From NCBI GenBank assembly GCA_910587715.1, contig CAJUMV010000046.1, positions 1 through 29,106 of the forward strand: DNA of 29,106 nucleotides, given 5' to 3'. Source of the stretch: an uncultured Lachnospiraceae bacterium (GTDB lineage: Bacteria; Bacillota; Clostridia; Lachnospirales; Lachnospiraceae). A model generated the notes under the pieces. It did not search any database, had not been told where the DNA came from, and worked only from the letters and a program-made list of their open reading frames with translations. How positions within the stretch are numbered: the first letter of the stretch is position 1; every line of letters begins with the position of its first letter. Positions 7,556 to 14,744 of this stretch are shown here, piece by piece. The position numbers and the translations under genes were made by a program.

Positions 7556-8182
7556 ATGGATACCTATGTGATAACGATTGCCAGAGGCTTTGGAAGCGGC
7601 GGTAAGGAGATTGGGCTGAAATTGGCGGAGCGCTTACAGATTCCCTGTTATGAGAGACAGATTTTGAAATTGGCTTCGGAGGAGAGCGGATTGAGTGAAA
7701 ATCTGTTCACGCAGGTAGATGAAAAACTGCGAAAAAGATCGGTGTTAAAACGACTGAGAACCATTCCGTTTCACACGGTGGCGGAACCGCAGGATCAGAA
7801 ATTTGAATCAGATATCAATTTGTATAATATACAGGCGAAGATCATACGTGATCTGGCGGCTGCGACATCGTGCGTTATATTGGGAAAAGCGGCGGACTAT
7901 ATTTTGAAAGATCAACCGAATGTTGCATGTTTTTACATTGAGGCGCCAAGAAGTGCCTGCGTAAAGTCCATTATGGAAAAAATGGGCGTTTCCGAGCAGG
8001 AGGCTCACAAATTAATACGCAAAACCGACAAATACAGAGCGGATTATTACAAATATTATACAAATGGGAATTATTGGACGAATCCGGTAAATTATGATTT
8101 GACGTTAAACAGTGACAGGGTTGGAAGAGATGCCTGTGTGGATATAATGGAGCATTATGTAAGATATAAATTTCATTTATAA
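7556..8182 (+). CDS. Cytidylate-kinase-like P-loop protein
   Basis: Predicted small cytosolic nucleoside/nucleotide kinase-like protein of the cytidylate_kin2 type, 208 residues. The N-terminus TIARGFGSGGKEIG is the phosphate-binding loop, written GxGSGGKE as in that family rather than the canonical GxxGxGKS. LAERLQIPCYERQIL and a later RADYYKYYT-type LID region also match. AGGAGG is 8 bases before ATG 7556. It lies inside the transport operon, 14 bp after the UrtE-like gene and 14 bp before the amidohydrolase start, so it is co-expressed with them. The substrates of this family are largely unknown and true CMP kinase activity is doubtful. What a kinase does in this operon cannot be read from the sequence. 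Confidence 0.75.
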   Translation: MDTYVITIARGFGSGGKEIGLKLAERLQIPCYERQILKLASEESGLSENLFTQVDEKLRKRSVLKRLRTIPFHTVAEPQDQKFESDINLYNIQAKIIRDLAAATSCVILGKAADYILKDQPNVACFYIEAPRSACVKSIMEKMGVSEQEAHKLIRKTDKYRADYYKYYTNGNYWTNPVNYDLTLNSDRVGRDACVDIMEHYVRYKFHL

Positions 8183-8196
8183 GGGAGGTGCAGCGC

Positions 8197-9426
8197 ATGG
8201 TTTATTGTGACGGGGAAAGTCTTAAGGAAAAGATAAAGACATTTTCAAATTTTGGAGACACGGGAAACGGCGGTATTACACGATTGTCTCTGTCGCCGGA
8301 GGCATTGGAAGCCAGACAGGAGTTTGTCAGGCGCATGGAGACTTTGGGTCTTACGGTTGTGAGCGATGATATGGCGAATCTGTATGCGACACTTCCGGGT
8401 ACAGAAGATTTGCCCGCTATCTTAAGCGGTTCTCATATTGATTCCGTGAAGCGAGGAGGCAATTATGACGGTGTGCTCGGTGTGTTGTCGGCGATGGAGG
8501 CGGTTGAGACCATTATCCGGGAGAAAATTCCGCATAAGCATCCTATTACAGTGGTAATCTGGACCAACGAGGAAGGGGCACGTTTCGAGCCGGCTATGAT
8601 GTCCTCCGGCGTAATCTGCGGGAAATTCAAAAAGGAGGAAATGCTGGCATCAGAAGCCAAAGATATCGCGGGATATACTTTTGGAGACGCCCTTGGGAAG
8701 AGCGGATTTTGTGGAGACATGGCGAACCGGATAAGTGCAGAAAACTGCGCCGCCTATGTAGAGCTGCATGCGGAGCAGGGTCCGGTGTTGGATATGGAAC
8801 GTATAGATATCGGCGTTGTGGAAGGCGTAGTCGGGATGATAAATTATGAGCTGGTCTTTCAAGGGCAGGCAGATCATGCGGGAACCACGCCCATGAAATA
8901 TAGAAAGGATGCATTATGGGCGGCGGCAAAGGGATTAGAATATCTTCATGAGAAACTGGAACAGCTGGATGAAGAGCTGGTGTATACTACCGGAAAGATT
9001 TCGGCAAGCCCAAACATTCATACGGTGATTCCGGGTGAAGTGCGTTTTACCATTGATGCGCGGCATAAAAGCGGCGAAGTTCTCAGACAGGTAGTGGAAA
9101 TCATAGAAGATATTCCAAAGAAATTAGAGGGATGCAGCGTGAGTACTGCGCCGGCGTGGACAAGAAATACAGTTTCCTTTTCAGACAGACTGGTACATGT
9201 GGTGGCAAAAACAGCTGCGAAGTTGGGGTATACCAGCCGCAGAATGTATTCTGGCGCCGGACATGATGCGCAGTATATTTGTTCGCTTGTTCCTACAACG
9301 ATGATTTTTGTGCCAAGCGATAAGGGACACAGCCACTGCGAATTGGAATATACGCCTTCTGAAAACTGTGAAAAAGGTGTCAATGTGCTGGTGAATACAT
9401 TACTGGAAATAGACAGTATCTTGTAG
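8197..9426 (+). CDS. M20-family amidohydrolase: N-carbamoyl-amino-acid hydrolase / ureidopropionase / allantoate amidohydrolase
   Basis: Binuclear metal (Zn/Mn) amidase that removes a carbamoyl group from an N-carbamoyl amino acid, releasing CO2 and NH3. Metal-ligand motifs are seen in order: SGSHIDSV with NYDGVLG, WTNEEGARFEP, ELHAEQGPVLD, and the late HSHCELEYT histidine; QADHAGTTPM and GAGHDAQY belong to the dimerisation and active-site regions. The length of 410 residues is normal. ATG 8197 has GGGAGG (8183-8188) 8 bases upstream; an in-frame GTG at 8188 overlaps that site and is rejected. Family members act on beta-ureidopropionate, N-carbamoyl-L-amino acids, allantoate or ureidoglycolate, and these are hard to separate by eye. 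Its 3' end overlaps the convergent pdxT by 27 bp. Confidence 0.87.
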   Translation: MVYCDGESLKEKIKTFSNFGDTGNGGITRLSLSPEALEARQEFVRRMETLGLTVVSDDMANLYATLPGTEDLPAILSGSHIDSVKRGGNYDGVLGVLSAMEAVETIIREKIPHKHPITVVIWTNEEGARFEPAMMSSGVICGKFKKEEMLASEAKDIAGYTFGDALGKSGFCGDMANRISAENCAAYVELHAEQGPVLDMERIDIGVVEGVVGMINYELVFQGQADHAGTTPMKYRKDALWAAAKGLEYLHEKLEQLDEELVYTTGKISASPNIHTVIPGEVRFTIDARHKSGEVLRQVVEIIEDIPKKLEGCSVSTAPAWTRNTVSFSDRLVHVVAKTAAKLGYTSRRMYSGAGHDAQYICSLVPTTMIFVPSDKGHSHCELEYTPSENCEKGVNVLVNTLLEIDSIL

Positions 9427-10101
9427 CGGTTTCTCATTTTCAACGTTTTCTGATTTTTGCCGGCTGCGGCACAGGGTGAGGAACCACTCGTGTATTTTAC
9501 TATCCTCGGATAATTCTGGATGGAAGGACAGTCCAATTTGGTTTTCGTATTTTACGGCGACGATATTGCCGTCCACCTTTGCCAGAATTTCCGCCTGTTC
9601 ATCGGCGCGCTCGATATAGGGCGCACGGATAAAAATCATAGGACAGTTCCCGATTCCCGTCACCGGCGCTTCGGTGACAAAGCTGGCGAGCTGCCTGCCG
9701 TAAGCGTTTCGCTTTACGGTGACAGGCAGCGTTCCCAGATGGGCGGAGGGGGCTGTCTTTTCTGTGTGCAATGTGTCTGGCGGCTGCGGGGCAGATATCT
9801 GGCGGGCGCAGTGTGAGTCGGGTGCGCTGATTTCCTGTGCCAAAAGAATCAGCCCGGCACAGGTGGCAAGTGTGGGGAGACCGCCCGCAATCAGCTCACG
9901 CAAAGGCGTAAACAGCCCGGACTTGTGCAAAAGCTGTCCCTGTACGGTGCTCTCCCCGCCGGGCAGGACGATGCCGTCGATCCCTTGAAGGTCGGAAGGC
10001 TGTCTAATTTCCGTGCAGGCAGCACCGAGGGCTGTAAGCATATGTTCGTGTTCTATAAACGCGCCTTGCAGGGCAAGGACGCCAATCTTGATATTTTTCA
10101 T
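9400..10101 (-). CDS. pdxT: PLP synthase glutaminase subunit PdxT
   Basis: Hydrolyses glutamine and passes ammonia to PdxS for pyridoxal 5'-phosphate synthesis. It is a class I glutamine amidotransferase triad protein: VLPGGEST (oxyanion region), nucleophile Cys81 in ATCAGLILLA, and His194/Glu196 in SFHPELSED; NIKIGVLALQGAF is the usual N-terminus. At 233 residues it is longer than the common 185-200. The extra length comes from a proline/alanine-rich insertion at about residues 91-120 and a polar tail of about 20 residues that overlaps the amidohydrolase gene. GGAGG lies 5 bases before the ATG. It starts 17 bp after pdxS ends and is surely co-transcribed. Confidence 0.93.
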   Translation of the reverse strand: MKNIKIGVLALQGAFIEHEHMLTALGAACTEIRQPSDLQGIDGIVLPGGESTVQGQLLHKSGLFTPLRELIAGGLPTLATCAGLILLAQEISAPDSHCARQISAPQPPDTLHTEKTAPSAHLGTLPVTVKRNAYGRQLASFVTEAPVTGIGNCPMIFIRAPYIERADEQAEILAKVDGNIVAVKYENQIGLSFHPELSEDSKIHEWFLTLCRSRQKSENVENEKPLQDTVYFQ

Positions 10102-10118
10102 CGTATCCTCCAGACATT

Positions 10119-11009
10119 TTACTGTCCGCGCTCTTCCATAATTAGTTTAATTTCAGAGGGATTAATCCCTACCATAGCTTCTCCCAAGTCCTCGGAAAGC
10201 CTCGCAATCAGCGCCGCGTCCGTGTAGTTTGTGACTGCCTGCACGATGGAGGCGGCCCGTTTTGCCGGATTGCCGGATTTAAAGATACCTGAACCGACAA
10301 AGACGCCCTCCGCGCCAAGCTGCATCATCAGCGCCGCGTCCGCGGGTGTCGCGACACCGCCGGCGGCGAAATTCACAACAGGCAGTTTCCCCTTTTCATG
10401 AACATACAGCGCCAGTTCATAGGGAACCTGCAGCTGCTTTGCCGCCTCAAACAGTTCGTCCGGTTTCATAGAGACGAGCTGTCTGATTTGGGCGTTCATT
10501 TTGCGCATATGGCGAACCGCCTGCACCACGTCGCCGGTTCCCGGTTCGCCCTTTGTGCGGATCATGGCAGCTCCTTCACTGATTCTTCGCAGGGCTTCCC
10601 CTAAATCTCTCGCGCCACAGACGAAAGGGACTTTAAAAGCTGTTTTATCGATATGGTAAACATCGTCTGCGGGAGATAAGACTTCCGACTCGTCGATATA
10701 ATCGATCTCGATCGCCTGCAGCACCTGCGCTTCCACGAAGTGTCCGATGCGGCATTTCGCCATGACCGGGATGCTCACGGCTTCCTGTATGCCCTTTATC
10801 ATTTTCGGGTCGCTCATGCGGGATACGCCGCCCGCGGCCCTGATATCTGCCGGAATCCGCTCCAGCGCCATGACGGCGCATGCGCCTGCCTCCTCCGCGA
10901 TTTTCGCCTGAGCGGGCGTGGTGACGTCCATGATGACGCCGCCCTTTAACATTTGCGCCAGCCCCTTATTCAGTTCATATTGTGTCTGTTCCCTGTTTGT
11001 GTGTTCCAT
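10119..11009 (-). CDS. pdxS: PLP synthase lyase subunit PdxS
   Basis: Condenses ribose 5-phosphate, glyceraldehyde 3-phosphate and ammonia into pyridoxal 5'-phosphate, the cofactor of the aminotransferase at 238-1563. ELNKGLAQMLKGGVIMDV (with the early catalytic region), VMAKCRIGHF (first Schiff-base lysine) and KTAFKVPFVCGARDLGEALRR (split: KTAFKVPFVCGA then RDLGEALRR) are near invariant in PdxS. Start at 11009 gives 296 residues, and GGAGG is 6 bases upstream on the minus strand. The in-frame ATG at 11021 overlaps that site. It is divergent from the MocR-type regulator. Confidence 0.95.
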   Translation of the reverse strand: MEHTNREQTQYELNKGLAQMLKGGVIMDVTTPAQAKIAEEAGACAVMALERIPADIRAAGGVSRMSDPKMIKGIQEAVSIPVMAKCRIGHFVEAQVLQAIEIDYIDESEVLSPADDVYHIDKTAFKVPFVCGARDLGEALRRISEGAAMIRTKGEPGTGDVVQAVRHMRKMNAQIRQLVSMKPDELFEAAKQLQVPYELALYVHEKGKLPVVNFAAGGVATPADAALMMQLGAEGVFVGSGIFKSGNPAKRAASIVQAVTNYTDAALIARLSEDLGEAMVGINPSEIKLIMEERGQ

Positions 11010-11172
11010 AATTTCCTCCATTCTGAAAGCGTTTCTGTGGAGGACGCTGCCAAAATTGATGTGTGCATTGTCCTTCCGGTTGCATTTTGATGGGTTCTAT
11101 GTTACAGTAAATCTGGTTATATAAAAATAATCAAAGTGATATTAAATTGAATGCCATATGGGGGGTGAAAAA
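11010..11172. promoter_or_regulatory. pdxS/pdxR divergent control region
   Basis: The 163-bp gap between two divergent genes is AT-rich at 11100-11150. It contains direct repeats TTGATG (11056-11061 and 11087-11092, 31 bp or three helical turns apart) and GCATT (about 11065 and 11082). Direct repeats in such a gap are the known type of MocR/PdxR operator. No clean -35/-10 pair could be fixed on either strand, so promoter positions are left open. Confidence 0.45.
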
Positions 11173-12570
11173 ATGCTGACTTATGATTTTGCAAAGGCGC
11201 AGGGTCCTTTGTACGAGTATATTTATCAATGCATCAAAGACGACATCATGGAGGGAAATCTGCGGCAGGGAGAGAAGCTGCCGTCCAAAAGGTCTTTTGC
11301 GAAGAACAACGGCATTAGTACCATTACCATCCAGAATGCGTATGACCAGTTGATCAGCGAAGGGTATCTTTATACGATTCCGCAGAAGGGCTATTATGTG
11401 GCGAAGCTCGAGGGCATGAAAAAGGTGCAGCGGGAGAGCAGCCTTTCCCTGCATATTAACATGCCGGAGGGGCGGGCGTCCTACGAGGTGGATTTGTCCG
11501 ATAACCGAATGAATCCGGCGCTCTTTCCCTTTTCCATATGGGCGAAGGTTCTGCGGCGCATTATCTCCGCCCAGAGCGGCGAGCTGATGGAGACATCTCC
11601 GGCTGGCGGTATTCGGGAACTGCGGGTGGCGATTGCGGAGCATCTGAAATCCTTCCGGGGGATGCTTGTGGACCCGGACCAGATTGTGGTCGGCGCGGGA
11701 ACGGAGTATCTGTATGGGCTGCTCGTGCAGCTTTTGGGAAATAAAAGGCAGTACTGCGTGGAAAATCCGGGTTATCGGAAGATTGTGCAGGTGTACAGGC
11801 AGTACCATATATCCTGTAAGTACGCGGATTTGGATGAAAAGGGAATGACCTTCGAAGGGCTGTGTGCCACCGGAGCGGATATCGCGCATATCAGCCCGAA
11901 TCATCATTTCCCGACAGGAATTACCATGCCTGCCGGAAGACGGTATGAGATTTTGGCGTGGGCGAATGAGAGGGAGGGACGCTATATCATCGAGGATGAT
12001 TATGACAGCGAGTTTCGGTTAAACGGTAAGCCGATACCGACCCTGTTCAGCATGGACGCCTGCGAGAAGGTGATTTATATGAACACCTTTTCCAAATCAC
12101 TCACGCCCACCATCCGCATCAGCTATATGGTTCTGCCGGTGCACCTGATTAACCGTTTTTACAGGGAATTGTCTTTTTATGCCTGCACGGTCTCTAACTT
12201 TGAACAGTATACGCTTGCCGCCTTTATCAGGCAGGGGTATTTTGAAAAGCATATTAACCGGATGCGATTGTATTACAGCAGGCAGAGGAAAAAGATGATG
12301 GAGACAATCAGGAAAAGTAAATTAAATACTGTGTGTGAAATCATGGAAAATGATTCAGGATTACATTTCCTGATACAGGTGAAAACCGACAAGGTGGACG
12401 AAGAAATTCTCCGTGCGCTGAGAGAAAAGGGCATTCGGATAAACGCGCTGTCAGAGTTTTTTTTTACGCCCAGTGAGAGGAAGCATTGCTTTATCATCAA
12501 TTATTCTAATGTGGATATGGAGAAGGCAGGAAAGGCATGTGATATTTTTTATCAGATTATGATGGAATAA
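11173..12570 (+). CDS. pdxR: MocR/PdxR-type regulator (GntR winged helix fused to aminotransferase-like domain)
   Basis: Transcription factor that senses PLP or its metabolites and controls pdxST. The N-terminal winged helix spans about residues 8-75 (LRQGEKLPSKRSFAKNNGIS, then TITIQNAYDQLISEGY). A fold-type I aminotransferase-like domain follows, with the cofactor lysine in TFSKSLTPTIR (about K308) and the IEDDYDSEFR aspartate. The length of 466 is standard for MocR proteins. GGGGGTG at 11161-11166 is 6 bases before ATG 11173, so this start is used rather than the ATG at 11158. Divergence from pdxS is the classical PdxR arrangement; the alternatives are other MocR members such as GabR or TauR. 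GabR or TauR would be notable because of the nearby omega-aminotransferase. Confidence 0.87.
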   Translation: MLTYDFAKAQGPLYEYIYQCIKDDIMEGNLRQGEKLPSKRSFAKNNGISTITIQNAYDQLISEGYLYTIPQKGYYVAKLEGMKKVQRESSLSLHINMPEGRASYEVDLSDNRMNPALFPFSIWAKVLRRIISAQSGELMETSPAGGIRELRVAIAEHLKSFRGMLVDPDQIVVGAGTEYLYGLLVQLLGNKRQYCVENPGYRKIVQVYRQYHISCKYADLDEKGMTFEGLCATGADIAHISPNHHFPTGITMPAGRRYEILAWANEREGRYIIEDDYDSEFRLNGKPIPTLFSMDACEKVIYMNTFSKSLTPTIRISYMVLPVHLINRFYRELSFYACTVSNFEQYTLAAFIRQGYFEKHINRMRLYYSRQRKKMMETIRKSKLNTVCEIMENDSGLHFLIQVKTDKVDEEILRALREKGIRINALSEFFFTPSERKHCFIINYSNVDMEKAGKACDIFYQIMME

Positions 12571-12575
12571 AGCGC

Positions 12576-13937
12576 CTATTTCTCAAAACCGTGCACCCAG
12601 TCCGCCTTCAAAAAATAGAGCAGGAAAACAATAGAGCTCAAGCTCCATGTCAGTGGATACGCCCAGAAAATCATCTGGATTTTCGGGATAAAGTACAGGA
12701 TAATTGTGATATAGCTCACCCGGACGATACACCAGAAACAGAGCATGGTGAACATCGGCACGGCGGCTTTTCCGGCGCCCCTCAAGATACCCGCGATACA
12801 GTGGGAGAAGGAGAGCAGGAAATAGAAGAGCGTGACTGTCCGGGCATGGGTCGTCCCGTAGGCGATTACCGCTGTAGTGCGGTTGAAAGCCGCAATCAGG
12901 GTCGGTATGGTCAAATAAATAAAGACGCCCACAAGCTCTGCCGTAATGACGGAGCAGAGGATACCGAAGCGCGCTCCCTTTTTGGCGCGCTCGTACTGTT
13001 TTGCGCCCAGATTCTGGCTGATAAAGGTGGTAAGCGCCATAGCGAAGCAGGTGATGGGCAGGAAACCGAAGCCCTCGATTTTAGAGTAGGCGCCGCTGCC
13101 CGCAACAGCCATCTTGCCAAACTTGTTGATGTTTGACTGCACGACCACGTTGGCGAGGGCGATGATGGAATTTTGAAATCCCGCAGGCAGACCGTTTGCG
13201 ATCACCTCGTGGAGCAGGGGGAGATCGAAACGGATGCGCCTTATGAATAAGCGGTAATCGTCCGGGCTCTTCCTTGTGAGCCGCCACAGACATAAGAAAG
13301 CGCTGATAAACTGGGAGAGGAGCGTTGCGAGGGCGGCTGCGCCGACGCCGAACCCCATAACGGCGATAAACAGCAGATCCAGCACAATGTTGACGGCGGA
13401 CGACACGATCAGATAAATAAGCGGGTGCCTGCTGTCCCCGACGGACTGTAAAATTCCCACAAAGACGTTGTACATGACAAAGGACAGCGAACCGAGAAAA
13501 TAAATCCGGAAATAGACCGTGGATTCGGGCAGTACGTCAGCGGGCGTCCCCATCCAGATAAGGATGCGGGAAGTCAGGACAGTGCCGAACACGGTCAGAA
13601 AAATGCCCGAGGCAAGCCCGAAGGCAACCGTCGTGTGGACGGCTTTCTGCACTTCTTCTATTTTCTGCGCGCCGTAATATCTGGCGATGACGACCCCAGC
13701 GCCCACGGAAATACCCTGAAAAAATCCGACCATGAGAAAGATCAGGTTGCCAGAGGAGCTGACGGCGGCGAGCGCGTTGCTGCCAAGGAAATTGCCGACG
13801 ATCAGAGAGTCGGCGGTATTGTATAGTTGCTGAAACAGATTGCCCAGAAAAAGCGGGAACGCGAAAGCGACGAGCTGTTTCCAGATACAGCCCTCCGTCA
13901 GCAGGGTGGTTTTTGCGGTGGATGTTTCGTTGTGCAT
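12576..13937 (-). CDS. MATE-family multidrug/cation antiporter
   Basis: Integral membrane exporter of 453 residues with about 12 hydrophobic segments in two repeated halves, driven by Na+ or H+. FPLFLGNLFQQLYNTADSLI and GFFQGISVGAGVVIARYYGA are typical of the Clostridial MATE group. GGAGG precedes the ATG by 4 bases on the minus strand. The gene faces the regulator at 11173-12570 with a gap of only 5 bp and has no terminator in between. Its promoter region holds repeated elements (13966-14025) that suggest repression by a dedicated regulator not present in the window. The substrate cannot be told from sequence. Confidence 0.92.
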   Translation of the reverse strand: MHNETSTAKTTLLTEGCIWKQLVAFAFPLFLGNLFQQLYNTADSLIVGNFLGSNALAAVSSSGNLIFLMVGFFQGISVGAGVVIARYYGAQKIEEVQKAVHTTVAFGLASGIFLTVFGTVLTSRILIWMGTPADVLPESTVYFRIYFLGSLSFVMYNVFVGILQSVGDSRHPLIYLIVSSAVNIVLDLLFIAVMGFGVGAAALATLLSQFISAFLCLWRLTRKSPDDYRLFIRRIRFDLPLLHEVIANGLPAGFQNSIIALANVVVQSNINKFGKMAVAGSGAYSKIEGFGFLPITCFAMALTTFISQNLGAKQYERAKKGARFGILCSVITAELVGVFIYLTIPTLIAAFNRTTAVIAYGTTHARTVTLFYFLLSFSHCIAGILRGAGKAAVPMFTMLCFWCIVRVSYITIILYFIPKIQMIFWAYPLTWSLSSIVFLLYFLKADWVHGFEK

Positions 13938-13965
13938 GGCGCCTCCGTTTTCATAACTGTATAAA

Positions 13966-14025
13966 TCGCCGACGATAAATAATTTTCGCCGACGTTATTT
14001 TTATTATAGCACAAAGTTATCGGCG
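13966..14025 (-). promoter_or_regulatory. MATE promoter with repeated operator-like elements
   Basis: On the minus strand an extended -10 (TGCTATAAT; TATAAT at 14003-14008 read in reverse) has a weak -35. It is flanked by repeats: TCGCCGACG occurs twice at 13966-13974 and 13986-13994, exactly 20 bp apart, and an inverted partial copy TTATCGGCG lies at 14017-14025 upstream of the -10. Identical repeats about two helical turns apart around a promoter suggest a cooperative repressor site. Confidence 0.6.
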
Positions 14026-14095
14026 TGGGAGTGTTTCGTAAAATTTCATTTTTTTGTCCGCTGCGGTTTGGATTGATGCGATCAAGCAACTTATT

Positions 14096-14125
14096 TTGCC
14101 ATAACATGGGAAGATGTGATATGAT
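14096..14125 (+). promoter_or_regulatory. Promoter of the small membrane protein / signalling block
   Basis: TTGCCA (14096-14101) and TATGAT (14120-14125) are 18 bp apart, and TG at 14117-14118 makes an extended -10. It points to the gene at 14170, which starts about 45 bp downstream. Confidence 0.65.
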
Positions 14126-14169
14126 AAAATAAGTATGGCAACAGAAATTGAGGAAAGGAAAGAGCGGAA

Positions 14170-14679
14170 ATGTTTGGAATTGTATGGACAATTATAGTGA
14201 TATACATTTGTTATCGCATTTATAAACAGCGGATGGAGAATACATCTGGGGATAACCAGAGCGGGCAGCTGCCGAATACGCAGGGACAGATCCAGACGTC
14301 CCGGATGCAGAGACCAATGTATAAAAGTCCTTTTGTGCAGCCGCAGGCAAAACAGGCTCCGCAGGCGAAGGCACAGACAAAACAGACGGCGGAGAGCCGG
14401 GCAGACAATAAGGAAGAGCAGGAGTCCACCCTAGCATATCTGGAGGAAAAGGCGAGACAGGACGCCATAGAGCATGAGATGGAGAAACGCGAGGAGGCAA
14501 GACGGCTCTATGAAAGCTCCGGCGGGCTTCGTCCGGCGCAGAGGCTTTACGCGGGGGACAGTGTGCCGAACGGCTGCAAATGTGTTGTCTGCGGTTACTG
14601 TGCGGCGGAAAACCTGATTCCCGTTTCGTCGCGCGAACGGTTCAGCTGTTATTTCTGCAGGGAACGGCTTGATACATAG
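14170..14679 (+). CDS. Small membrane-anchored protein with zinc-ribbon-like C-terminus
   Basis: Not recognised as a named family. It has 169 residues. The first 17 residues (MFGIVWTIIVIYICYRI) form one membrane segment; then comes a glutamine/alanine/lysine-rich low-complexity stretch (about 25-90), a charged probable coiled coil (about 82-115), and a C-terminal cysteine cluster with CKCVVCGYC and, 20 residues on, CYFC, which could bind one zinc ion. A purine-rich GGAAAGG lies upstream of the ATG, and an extended -10 promoter precedes it. It is the first gene of a run that continues into the EAL protein 65 bp later. The shape (anchor, flexible arm, zinc knuckle) suggests a scaffold or protein-interaction role at the membrane; no activity can be assigned. 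Confidence 0.7.
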   Translation: MFGIVWTIIVIYICYRIYKQRMENTSGDNQSGQLPNTQGQIQTSRMQRPMYKSPFVQPQAKQAPQAKAQTKQTAESRADNKEEQESTLAYLEEKARQDAIEHEMEKREEARRLYESSGGLRPAQRLYAGDSVPNGCKCVVCGYCAAENLIPVSSRERFSCYFCRERLDT

Positions 14680-14744
14680 AGTACAGAGGAGAAGTATCTT
14701 TATTGTCTGATATGTGGTGCGGACAGTAACTATGGGGGTTACAT

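Noticed and set aside
11131..11907. Minus strand open frame of 258 codons
   Set aside because: It is antisense to the MocR regulator and crosses the control region; no domain is recognisable.
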